NCBI RefSeq assembly: GCF_009663685.2
Contig: NZ_RCOG02000018.1
Coordinates: 1-64,000, forward strand
Length of the DNA: 64,000 nucleotides
Source of the DNA: Cupriavidus sp. U2
Lineage (GTDB): Bacteria > Pseudomonadota > Gammaproteobacteria > Burkholderiales > Burkholderiaceae
Direction: 5' to 3'
The notes under the pieces are model-generated. The model saw only the letters and a list, made by a program, of their open reading frames with translations, ran no database searches and was not told where the DNA came from. Both the position numbers and the translations under genes were made by a program. Shown in pieces: positions 27,310 through 34,800 of the stretch (positions are counted from its first letter, which is position 1; every line of letters begins with the position of its first letter).

Positions 27310-28773
27310 TCATCCCGGTGGGTCCCTCCGTGCGATGGCCATCGCTTCACGGCGGAACGCATGACCCATATGGTGATAGAACGGATGCGGGTTGAACTGG
27401 CGCGACAGGAACGACGCCAGCAGCGATGCCGCCAGCAGGAAGATGGTCAGATCCTGCGTGCGCGTCATTTCCATCACGATCACGCTGGCGGTGATGGGCG
27501 CCTGCGTAGCCGCCGCCAGGAAGGCCGCCATCGACACCAGCGCCAGCACGCGCGGCTCGGCCATGCCCGACATGAAATGGGTCACAAAATCGGCAATGTT
27601 CGCGCCGATGCCGGCACCGATGGCCAGCGCCGGGGTGAAGATCCCGCCCGGAATGCCCGCGAAGTACGACACCACCGTGGCCACGAACTTGGCCAGCCCG
27701 AACCACAGCGTGCTGTGCGGCTCGCCATTGATCAGGCCGGACGCCTGCTCGTAGCCCGTGCCGAACGTGGCGCCAGCGGTGGCCCAGCCCACCACGGCCA
27801 CGACCAGCCCGCACAGGAAGGCCAGCCAGACCGGATGCGCGGTCGTCCAGCCGCGCCAGGCCGATGGCACCAGGCCGGGCACGCCGCGAATCAGCAGCTT
27901 GGCGAACAGGCCACCGGCCACCCCGTTGACCACCGCGCACAGCAGGACCGGGCCCCAGGCATCGTGCAGCACCAGCATCGGCACCTTCACGCTGAAGTAC
28001 GGGTTGTTGCCCAGCACGGCCAGCGACAGGAAGCCCGCTGTCAGCACACCGGACAGCACCAGCCTGTCCCACCGCACGGACGTGCCGCGACCCAGTTCCT
28101 CGATGGCGAAGACCACGCCGGCCAGCGGCGTGTTGAACGCAGCCGCCAGGCCGCCGGCCGCGCCGGCCGCGATCAGCGAACTGGGATGAAAGCCAATGCG
28201 GAAGCGCAGCTTCTGCTGGCACCACTGCCCCCAGGCCAGCATGGCAGCGGCCCCCACCTGGACCGACGGACCTTCGCGCCCCACCGACGCGCCCGCCAGC
28301 AGCGCCCCGGCAGTCAGCAGCACCTTCCACATCGATTGCCGGAACGACACGAGCACAGTCTGCGCCACGCCAGCCGGCGGCAACGTTACGGCCGCGATCA
28401 CCTGCGGAATGCCGGAGCCGCGCGCCTGCGGCGCCAGCCGGATCGTCAGCCAGCGCAGCGCGGCCAGGCCGAAGGGCAGCATCACGAATGCCAGCCACGG
28501 CGTGGCCATGGTCAGCTTCGCGTTCCAGCGCAGCGCAATTTCGGCGATGTAGGCAAAGACCATCGAGAACAGCGCCACCCCGCCAGCGCCGCACATGAAC
28601 GCCGCATAGCGCATCGACGTGCGGGAGATACGGCCCACCTGGCGCGTCTTGCGATTCGCCGCGCGGCGCGCGTGAACGCGGAGTTCGCCGAGCCGGTTGC
28701 GGCGCGCGGCAGGTTCGGATGGCGCATTGGCGTCAGGAAGGTTCGAATCAGGCGGCTCGACAGGGTCGGTCAT
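27310..28773 (-). CDS. ClC-family chloride channel/transporter
   Basis: 487 residues with about ten membrane helices. The selectivity-filter motifs are present in order: GSGIPQ in ARGSGIPQVIA, GREGPSVQ in GASVGREGPSVQVGA, and GGIFTPALAIGAGIG. The gating glutamate is the E of GREGP. The N-terminal 45 residues are polar and Arg-rich. No cytoplasmic CBS pair is present. Bacterial ClC proteins are usually chloride/proton antiporters used in acid resistance; whether this one is channel or exchanger cannot be told by eye. The ATG at 28773 precedes a plausible N-terminus, MTDPVEPPDSN. Confidence 0.92.
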   Translation of the reverse strand: MTDPVEPPDSNLPDANAPSEPAARRNRLGELRVHARRAANRKTRQVGRISRTSMRYAAFMCGAGGVALFSMVFAYIAEIALRWNAKLTMATPWLAFVMLPFGLAALRWLTIRLAPQARGSGIPQVIAAVTLPPAGVAQTVLVSFRQSMWKVLLTAGALLAGASVGREGPSVQVGAAAMLAWGQWCQQKLRFRIGFHPSSLIAAGAAGGLAAAFNTPLAGVVFAIEELGRGTSVRWDRLVLSGVLTAGFLSLAVLGNNPYFSVKVPMLVLHDAWGPVLLCAVVNGVAGGLFAKLLIRGVPGLVPSAWRGWTTAHPVWLAFLCGLVVAVVGWATAGATFGTGYEQASGLINGEPHSTLWFGLAKFVATVVSYFAGIPGGIFTPALAIGAGIGANIADFVTHFMSGMAEPRVLALVSMAAFLAAATQAPITASVIVMEMTRTQDLTIFLLAASLLASFLSRQFNPHPFYHHMGHAFRREAMAIARRDPPG

Positions 28774-28864
28774 GGCGTCGATGCGGAAAGCATGCGGGGG
28801 CGTAAAAAACGCCCTCAACTATACGCCCCTGATTTTCCGCCACGCACGTGTCCGCCGCGCCGGC

Positions 28865-29833
28865 TCAGTCCAGGCTGATGCTGTTGGCGCGAATCACCTT
28901 GCCCCAGTTGTCGCGATCGGCTTGCACGTAGCGGTCGATCTCGGCCTGGCTGCGCGGCTGTTGCACGATCAGTCCCAGCGCGTTGAACGTGTTGCGGAAC
29001 GGCGTCTCGGTCAGCACGTGCGACGCGGCAGCCTGCAGTCTGGCGACAGCCTCCGGCGGCGTCTGGGCCGGCACGGCCAGGCCGAACCATGTCGCCGCAT
29101 GGAAGTTGGGGTATCCGCTTTCGGCAACCGTCGGCACATTGGGCAGGACATCGAGCCGCGAGCGGCCCGTCACGGCCAGCGCCTTGAGCTTGCCGGCCTT
29201 GATATGCGGCAGCGAGGTGCTGACCACGTCCACCATCAGCTGCGTATCGTTGGCCAGCAGCGACGCCAGCGCCGGCGCGCTGCCGTTGTAGGGCACGTGT
29301 GTCATCTCGATGCCCAGCTCCGACTTCAGCATTTCCGTGGCCAGTTGCAGCGGATTGCCAAGCCCCACCGACGAATAGTTGAGCTTGCCACCCGCCGCCC
29401 GGGCGTATGCGGCAAAGTCCTTGATGCTGCTGGCCGGCACCTGATTGTTGGTGACCACCACCAGCGGCACCTCGATGCCGATCAGGATGACCTTGAAGTC
29501 CTTCGGGTCGTAGCCGGTCTTCTTGTAGAGCATCGGGTTCAGCACCATGCTGGCGCTGCTGCCCATCAGCACCGTGTAGCCATCCGGCTGCGCTCGTGCC
29601 ACGCCCTGCGTGCCCACCATCGTATTGGCGCCGGGCCGGTTCTCCACCACCACGGGCTGCTTCAGCTCGCGCGCCATGCCTTCGGCCATCGCGCGGCCAA
29701 ACTGGTCGGTCGAGCCGCCCGGCGTGTATGGGACGACGAGCTTGACCGGCCGGTCGGGATAGGCGGCCAGCGTGGGCGCAGTGAACGCAACCGCCAACAA
29801 GGCGGCGCAGAGGGTGAGGGAAATACGGTGCAT
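28865..29833 (-). CDS. Bug-family periplasmic substrate-binding protein (tripartite tricarboxylate-type)
   Basis: 322 residues. A signal peptide (TLCAALLAVAFTAPTLA) is followed by the Bug/TctC signature YPDRPVKLVVPYTPGGSTDQFGR and VVVENRPGANTMVG. The second domain has FHAATWFGLAVPAQTPPEAV. Such receptors bind carboxylates and are greatly expanded in Cupriavidus, Ralstonia and Bordetella, mostly without adjacent TctAB membrane genes, as here. It lies downstream of an acyl-CoA ligase gene, so its ligand could be an aromatic or alicyclic acid that the ligase then activates. This is inference. Confidence 0.9.
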   Translation of the reverse strand: MHRISLTLCAALLAVAFTAPTLAAYPDRPVKLVVPYTPGGSTDQFGRAMAEGMARELKQPVVVENRPGANTMVGTQGVARAQPDGYTVLMGSSASMVLNPMLYKKTGYDPKDFKVILIGIEVPLVVVTNNQVPASSIKDFAAYARAAGGKLNYSSVGLGNPLQLATEMLKSELGIEMTHVPYNGSAPALASLLANDTQLMVDVVSTSLPHIKAGKLKALAVTGRSRLDVLPNVPTVAESGYPNFHAATWFGLAVPAQTPPEAVARLQAAASHVLTETPFRNTFNALGLIVQQPRSQAEIDRYVQADRDNWGKVIRANSISLD

Positions 29834-29889
29834 GGTTGTCTCCTGCTTTATAGGAATGGAATCGCGATGCCGCGCCTGCCCTCTCCCCC

Positions 29890-29918
29890 GCCCTTCTTCA
29901 GTCGAGCGGGAGAAGGGC
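29890..29918. repeat. diverged CCCTCTCCC-like hairpin
   Basis: GCCCTTCT pairs with AGAAGGGC, and the flank CCCTCTCCCCC resembles the cores of the repeat family found at 21040, 34518 and 38577. It lies between the acyl-CoA ligase and Bug genes. Confidence 0.4.
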
Positions 29919-29941
29919 AAGAACCGTGGGGCAAGTCGTGA

Positions 29942-31435
29942 TCAGACCCGCCGCTGGCGGCCAGCCCAGTGCTGGTCCCGCAGCCGGCGCTTGGCCAGCT
30001 TGCCGGTTTCGTCGCGCGGCAGCCGCTGGACGACCTCGATCGAGCGCGGCACCTTGAAGCCCGACAGCCGGCCGCGCAGCCATTCGATCACCGCGGCGGA
30101 CTCCACCTCGGCGCCCGCCACCGGCTCGATCACGCCGTGCAGGCGTTCGCCGTACTCGTCATCCGGCACCCCGAACACCACGCAATCCGCCACGCCCGGA
30201 TAGCGCGCCAGTTCATGCTCGATCTCGGCCGGATAGATGTTCACGCCGCCCGAGATGACCATGTCCGACGCCCGGTCGCAGATGAACAGATAGCCGTCGG
30301 CATCGACGTAGCCCATATCGCCCAGCGTGACGCGCCCGTCGATGTCGATCGCCCGGCGCGCCTTGTCGTTGTTCAGGTAGGTGAAGTCGGGGTAGGCGGG
30401 CTGCCGCACGTAGACCAGGCCCACCTCGCCCGGCGCGCACGGCCGGCCGTTCTCGTCGATGATGCGCACGCTGGCGTCGTCCACGGGGCGCCCGGCCGTA
30501 CCAGGGCGGGCCGCGGCATCCTCTGGCGTGGCCACGGTGACCAGGCCGGCCTCGCTCGATGCGTAGGTTTCGTGGATCACCGGCCCGAACCAGTCGAGCA
30601 TCGCGCGCTTCACGTCCGGCGAGCACGGCGAGCCGGTGGACGCGACAAAGCGGATCGACGACAGGTCGTACTTCGCGCGCACTTCGGGCGGCAGCTTCAG
30701 CAGCCGCACGTACATGATCGGCACCAGATAGAGCACGTCGATGCGGTGCTTTTCCACCAGCGCCAGCACCTGCTCGGCGTCGAAGCGCGGCGCCAGCACC
30801 AGCCGCTCTGCCATCTGCAGCGCGTTCTGCACGTACACGCTCGGCGCGCTGTGATACAGCGGCGCCGCCATCAGCGCACGGCAGCCGGGCACGATGCCAT
30901 AGGCCTGCCGGATCAGTGAGCGCAGGCGGTCCTGCTGCGCGTCCAGGTCCGCCAGCGGCATCGCCTGACGCAACACGCCCTTGGGCCGGCCGGTGGTGCC
31001 CGACGTGTAAGCCAGGTGCCCGCGCGGCGCCACGCGCGGCCCGTCGTAGGCGGTCTGCGCGGCCAGCCAGGGTTCGTATTCGATCGCATCGGGATGCGCG
31101 CCGCCCACCACCAGCACCGCAACGCCGTCCGGTATTACCGCCCGCACGGCCGGCAGCAGATCGGCATGGACGATCAGCGCGCGTGCACCGCTGTCTTCCA
31201 GCAGGTAGCGCACTTCCTCGGCCATGAAATGCCAGTTGATCGGGCAGTAATAGGTGCCTGCCGTGCGGCACGCGAACACCACGTCGGCGAATACCGGGTC
31301 ATTGCGCAGCAGCACCGCCACCACGCTGCCCTCTTCCAGCCCGAGCCGCCTCAGCCCGCCGGCCAGCCGCATGCCGCGGTCCAGCACCTCCGCGCCGGGA
31401 CGCTGCAACGATTCGAACCAGAGGTCTGCGGGCAT
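29942..31435 (-). CDS. AMP-dependent acyl-CoA synthetase/ligase
   Basis: 497 residues. The P-loop-like AMP-binding motif YTSGTTGRPKG is in the first half, then the A5 region HETYASSEAGL and the hinge motif GDMGYVDADGYLFICDRASDMVISGG. The C-terminal catalytic Lys lies in LPRDETGKLAKRRL. This domain order activates a carboxylic acid to its acyl-CoA through an acyl-AMP. The acid is unknown; the ligase is closest in style to medium/aromatic acid ligases. AAGGAGA precedes the ATG at 31435. A Bug receptor gene follows, and a LysR gene is divergent. Confidence 0.9.
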   Translation of the reverse strand: MPADLWFESLQRPGAEVLDRGMRLAGGLRRLGLEEGSVVAVLLRNDPVFADVVFACRTAGTYYCPINWHFMAEEVRYLLEDSGARALIVHADLLPAVRAVIPDGVAVLVVGGAHPDAIEYEPWLAAQTAYDGPRVAPRGHLAYTSGTTGRPKGVLRQAMPLADLDAQQDRLRSLIRQAYGIVPGCRALMAAPLYHSAPSVYVQNALQMAERLVLAPRFDAEQVLALVEKHRIDVLYLVPIMYVRLLKLPPEVRAKYDLSSIRFVASTGSPCSPDVKRAMLDWFGPVIHETYASSEAGLVTVATPEDAAARPGTAGRPVDDASVRIIDENGRPCAPGEVGLVYVRQPAYPDFTYLNNDKARRAIDIDGRVTLGDMGYVDADGYLFICDRASDMVISGGVNIYPAEIEHELARYPGVADCVVFGVPDDEYGERLHGVIEPVAGAEVESAAVIEWLRGRLSGFKVPRSIEVVQRLPRDETGKLAKRRLRDQHWAGRQRRV

Positions 31436-31546
31436 GCGGGGTCTCCTTGTATTGGCTGCCGGCGGCGATGGAATCGCGAATGTCTGCCGATGACTGGCCA
31501 CTTTAGCGATGCACGCCAGCATCGACAATCCCATCTGACCGAATCA

Positions 31547-31571
31547 CAATGTTGCGTCAAACTTGACATTG
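31547..31571. promoter_or_regulatory. LysR-type operator candidate
   Basis: Nested palindrome: outer arms CAATGT (31547) and ACATTG (31566), inner arms GTCAA/TTGAC around AC. It ends 16 bases before the lysR ATG and lies in the divergent gap with the acyl-CoA ligase operon, the usual position of a LysR binding site. Confidence 0.55.
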
Positions 31572-31587
31572 CTTTCAGAGTCGTCGC

Positions 31588-32508
31588 ATGGACCTCAACC
31601 TTGTGCAGGCCTTCGTGGATATCGTCGAAGCGGGCACCCTGGCCGAGGCGGGACGCCGGCGCGGCGTCACGCGGTCGCAGATCAGCCGGCAGCTTGGGCA
31701 GCTGGAAGAACAGGCTGGTGCCATGCTGCTGCGCCGGACCACGCGCCACCTGGAGATGACCGATGCGGGCCAGTCGCTCTACGAGCACGGCCTGCGCATC
31801 CTGCAGGAGATGGCCGCCGCGCAGGCCGAGATCGACAGCCTGGGCAAGACGCTGCGCGGCCATGTGCGCGTGAGCGTGCCCACCGGGCTGGGCGACGCCT
31901 TTATCGCCCCGCTGCTGCTGCGCTTTGCCGAACTGCACCCGGGTATCTCGCTGCGCGTGTTTTTTGCCAATCGCGTGACCGACCTGATCGCCGCCGAGAT
32001 CGATGTGGCGCTGAAAGTGACGTCGCTGCCGCCGCTGGACACCGTGGCGCGCGAGGTCTGCGCCATCCGCTGGCAGCTGTGCGCGTCGCCGGAATATCTG
32101 GCGCGCACGCCGCCGCTGCAAAAGCCGTCCGATCTGTCTGCGTGCCGGTTCGTTTGCCCGCCCTACACTTCGAGACGTTTCCTATTGACGCTGGGCCGGG
32201 ATTCCGCGTGCGGGCCGGAGCGGCACGATGTGGAGATCACGCCCTACCTGCAATCCGAACACTTTCCGTTCCTGATGAACGCCGTGCGCCAGGGCCACGG
32301 CATCAGCCTGCTACCGGTCTACATGGGCTGGGAAGATGTGCGCCGGGGTACGCTGGTGCCGGTGCTGCCAGACTGGAAGCCCGAAGGCCTTGGCAACCGC
32401 CTGTACATCATCACCACGCCAAACCCGCATCTGTCGATGGCTACGCGGGCGCTGATCGGGTTCCTGCGCGAGGCGGTGACGGGATTGCCGGTATTCGCAC
32501 AAGCCTGA
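31588..32508 (+). CDS. LysR-family transcriptional regulator
   Basis: 306 residues. The N-terminal winged helix-turn-helix reads MDLNLVQAFVDIVEAGTLAEAG and VTRSQISRQLGQLEE, followed by the linker helix and a periplasmic-binding-like effector domain starting near VRVSVPTGLGDAF. The C-terminus includes HGISLLPVYMGWEDV. The subgroup looks like CrgA/DsdC-type repressors of small operons. It is divergent to the ligase-Bug pair and most likely controls it in response to the imported acid. Confidence 0.93.
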   Translation: MDLNLVQAFVDIVEAGTLAEAGRRRGVTRSQISRQLGQLEEQAGAMLLRRTTRHLEMTDAGQSLYEHGLRILQEMAAAQAEIDSLGKTLRGHVRVSVPTGLGDAFIAPLLLRFAELHPGISLRVFFANRVTDLIAAEIDVALKVTSLPPLDTVAREVCAIRWQLCASPEYLARTPPLQKPSDLSACRFVCPPYTSRRFLLTLGRDSACGPERHDVEITPYLQSEHFPFLMNAVRQGHGISLLPVYMGWEDVRRGTLVPVLPDWKPEGLGNRLYIITTPNPHLSMATRALIGFLREAVTGLPVFAQA

Positions 32509-32551
32509 CAAAAATCGCCTGTCGACTTTCAAATCGCAAGCTATTATCTCC

Positions 32552-32574
32552 TTTACTTGCATATCAAAAGTAAA
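32552..32574. promoter_or_regulatory. inverted repeat operator candidate for HxlR regulator
   Basis: Arms TTTACTT and AAGTAAA are separated by nine bases, 11 bases before the hxlR-type ATG. A TATTAT sequence at 32542-32547 may be the -10, so a bound repressor would block the transcription start. The local DNA is markedly AT-rich compared with the surroundings. Confidence 0.6.
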
Positions 32575-32585
32575 ACGAGGAGACG

Positions 32586-33098
32586 ATGGCACATACGGAC
32601 TTTGCCAATATGCCGTGCCCGGTGGCGCGGTCGATGGCGGTGCTGGGCGAGCGATGGGCAATCCTGCTGATGCGGGAGGCCTACTACGGCAGCTCGCGAT
32701 TCGACGATTTCGAGAAGCACCTGGGCATTGCGCCCAACATCCTGAGCGCGCGGCTCAAGACGCTGGTCGAGCATGGGCTGCTGGAAAAGGTGCCGGCACC
32801 TGGCGGCGGCGCGCGGCAGGTGTACCAGCTGACCGAGATGGGGCGCGACTTCTTCCCCGTCTACGTGTCGCTCAAGGCCTGGGCCGACCGCTGGCTGGCC
32901 GACGACAAGGGGCCGCTGACCGTGCTGGAAGACAAGCGCGACGGCGGCGAGATCGTGGCCGGGTGCCTGACCCGGGCCGATGGCAGCACGATCACCGTCG
33001 ATGACCTGCGTGTGCGGCCCGGCCCCGGCGCCGGCCGGTATCTGCGCGAACGCTTTGGCACGCAACCCGCCACGGAGGCCGCCGATGAGCAAGCCTGA
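32586..33098 (+). CDS. HxlR-family winged-helix transcriptional regulator
   Basis: 170 residues. The HxlR domain is at residues 10-110: MPCPVARSMAVLGERWAILLM with the near-invariant N-terminal Cys, then FDDFEKHLGIAPNILSARLKTL and YQLTEMGRDFFPV. HxlR proteins often sense electrophiles or quinones through that Cys and repress an adjacent detoxification gene. The gene overlaps the following MATE efflux gene by 14 bases, which makes a drug- or electrophile-induced efflux unit likely. GAGGAG precedes the ATG. Confidence 0.93.
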   Translation: MAHTDFANMPCPVARSMAVLGERWAILLMREAYYGSSRFDDFEKHLGIAPNILSARLKTLVEHGLLEKVPAPGGGARQVYQLTEMGRDFFPVYVSLKAWADRWLADDKGPLTVLEDKRDGGEIVAGCLTRADGSTITVDDLRVRPGPGAGRYLRERFGTQPATEAADEQA

Positions 33099-34455
33099 CG
33101 CATTGACGCTGGACGGCCGGGCCGCCGCCGCGGAGCCGGTCTCCAACGGCGAGATCGCCCGGCGCATTGCCGTGCTGGCTGCGCCGACCAGCCTGGTGGC
33201 CTTCCTGCAGGCCGGTTCCCAATTGATCGAAACGTGGCTCGCCGCGCGCCAGGGCACGGAGGCGCTGGCCGGCTGGGCGGTGGTGCTGCCATTCGCGCTG
33301 CTGCTGCAGCAGATGTCGACCGGGGCGATGGGCGGCGGCGTGGTGTCGGCCATCGCCCGCGCGCTCGGTGCCGGCAAGCGCGACGATGCGTCGTCGCTGG
33401 TCATGCACGCGATGATCATCGCGGTGACAGCGGGCCTGGTCTTCGCGATTGCGCTGGCCGGTTTCCCGCATCAGGTGTTTGGCGCCGTTGGCGGCAGCAC
33501 GGCGGCCGAAGCGGCCGCGACCTATGCGATCTGGCTGTTCGGCCTGGGTGCGGTGCCGGCGTGGCTGGCCAATACGCTGGCGTCGGTGCTGCGCGGTGGG
33601 GGACGCCATGCCCTGGCCGCGCGCGTGCTGGCCGGCATGTGGATCGTGTTCCCCGTGCTGGCGTGGTGGTTTGCCGAAGGACTGGGCATGGGATTGGCTG
33701 GCATTGGCGCGGGGCTGGCGGCAGCATCGTGGGCGGCGGCGCTGATGATGGCCTGGGTGGTGATGCGCGGCGGCGCCGGCTTTGTGCCGACGTTGCGCGT
33801 GAAGCTGTCGGGTGCGCTGTTCCATCGCATTCTGGCCGTCGGCCTGATCGCCTGCGCGCTGGCATCGGTGGCCAACCTGACGACGATCCTGGTCACGGCG
33901 CAGCTGCGTCATTACGGCACCACGGCCGTGGCGGCCTATGGCATTTCGGCGCGGCTGGAATTCCTGATGATTCCGCTGGCATTCGGCGTGGGATCGGCGC
34001 TCACGGCGCTGGTGGGCCGCTCGGTGGGCGCTGGCGACTGGCATACGGCGCGCCGTACCGCCTGGGTGGGCGCGCTGCTGGCACTGCTGCTGGCGGGCAG
34101 CGTCGGCGCCGCCGTGGGGCTGGCGCCAGGGCAGTTCGCCGCCCTGTTCACCAAGGATGTGGAAGTGGCCGCCATCGCGGCGCGGGCGCTGTCGTGGGTC
34201 GGCCCGGCATTCGGCGGATTCGGGCTGGGCATGGCGCTGTACTTCGCCTCGCTGGGCGCCGCGCGCATGCGCTGGCCGATCGTCGCCGGCCTGAGCCGGA
34301 TCGGCCTGGCCGCGGGCGGCGGCTGGGTGCTGGCCAATGTGGCCGGGATGGGCCTCGACGGCCATTTCCTGGGCGTTGCGCTGGGGATTACCGCTTATGG
34401 GCTGGTCACGGCGATGGGGGTGCGCAAAGGGGAGTGGTCGCCGCGTAATGGATGA
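33085..34455 (+). CDS. MATE-family multidrug efflux transporter
   Basis: 456 residues with twelve predicted membrane helices. Early segments such as IAVLAAPTSLVAFLQAGSQ and LPFALLLQQMSTGAMGGGVVSAIARALGAG carry MATE features, and the second half repeats the pattern (RLEFLMIPLAFGVGSALTALVGRSVGAG). MATE pumps export cationic drugs using proton or sodium gradients. The ATG at 33085 overlaps the end of hxlR, so translation is coupled. The substrate is unknown. Confidence 0.92.
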   Translation: MSKPDALTLDGRAAAAEPVSNGEIARRIAVLAAPTSLVAFLQAGSQLIETWLAARQGTEALAGWAVVLPFALLLQQMSTGAMGGGVVSAIARALGAGKRDDASSLVMHAMIIAVTAGLVFAIALAGFPHQVFGAVGGSTAAEAAATYAIWLFGLGAVPAWLANTLASVLRGGGRHALAARVLAGMWIVFPVLAWWFAEGLGMGLAGIGAGLAAASWAAALMMAWVVMRGGAGFVPTLRVKLSGALFHRILAVGLIACALASVANLTTILVTAQLRHYGTTAVAAYGISARLEFLMIPLAFGVGSALTALVGRSVGAGDWHTARRTAWVGALLALLLAGSVGAAVGLAPGQFAALFTKDVEVAAIAARALSWVGPAFGGFGLGMALYFASLGAARMRWPIVAGLSRIGLAAGGGWVLANVAGMGLDGHFLGVALGITAYGLVTAMGVRKGEWSPRNG

Positions 34456-34517
34456 CTGATGGGCTTTTTGACTTGGGGGGGCGGTGGCTCTGGTTGCGGG
34501 GGGTCTCGATTTGCAGC

Positions 34518-34795
34518 GCTTTGCCCTCTCCCGCGGCCCCTCTCCCGCCGGGCGGGAGAGGGGAGAAAGACGGCGGTGTTTCCAAGGCTCTCGGGGTTTT
34601 CTTTTTTCCTATGACATTTGCGCTGCTTTGCCCTCTCCCCCGGCCCCTCTCCCGCCGGGTGGGAGAGGGGAGAAAGACGGCGGTGTTTCCAAGGCTCTTG
34701 GCTTTTTCTTTTTCCTCTGACATTTGCGCCGCTTTGCCCTATCCCCGGCCCGTCTCCCGCCGGGCGGGAGAGGGGAGAAAGACGCTCGCGCGTGC
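34518..34795. repeat. three tandem ~107-bp repeats carrying CCCTCTCCC palindromes
   Basis: GCTTTGCCC starts copies at 34518, 34625 and 34731. Each copy holds the palindrome CCCCTCTCCCGCC/GGCGGGAGAGGGG followed by AGAAAGACGG and a T-rich segment (CTTTTTCTTTTTCCT). They occupy the 345-base gap between the convergent MATE and secreted-repeat-protein genes. The T-rich segments 60-70 bases after each stem are not placed like a standard terminator. Confidence 0.85.
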
Positions 34796-34800
34796 GGTAG

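Noticed and set aside
27277-28878. Plus-strand frame of 533 codons antisense to the ClC channel
   Set aside because: High-GC shadow, rich in His, Arg and Gln; all ClC motifs are on the minus strand.
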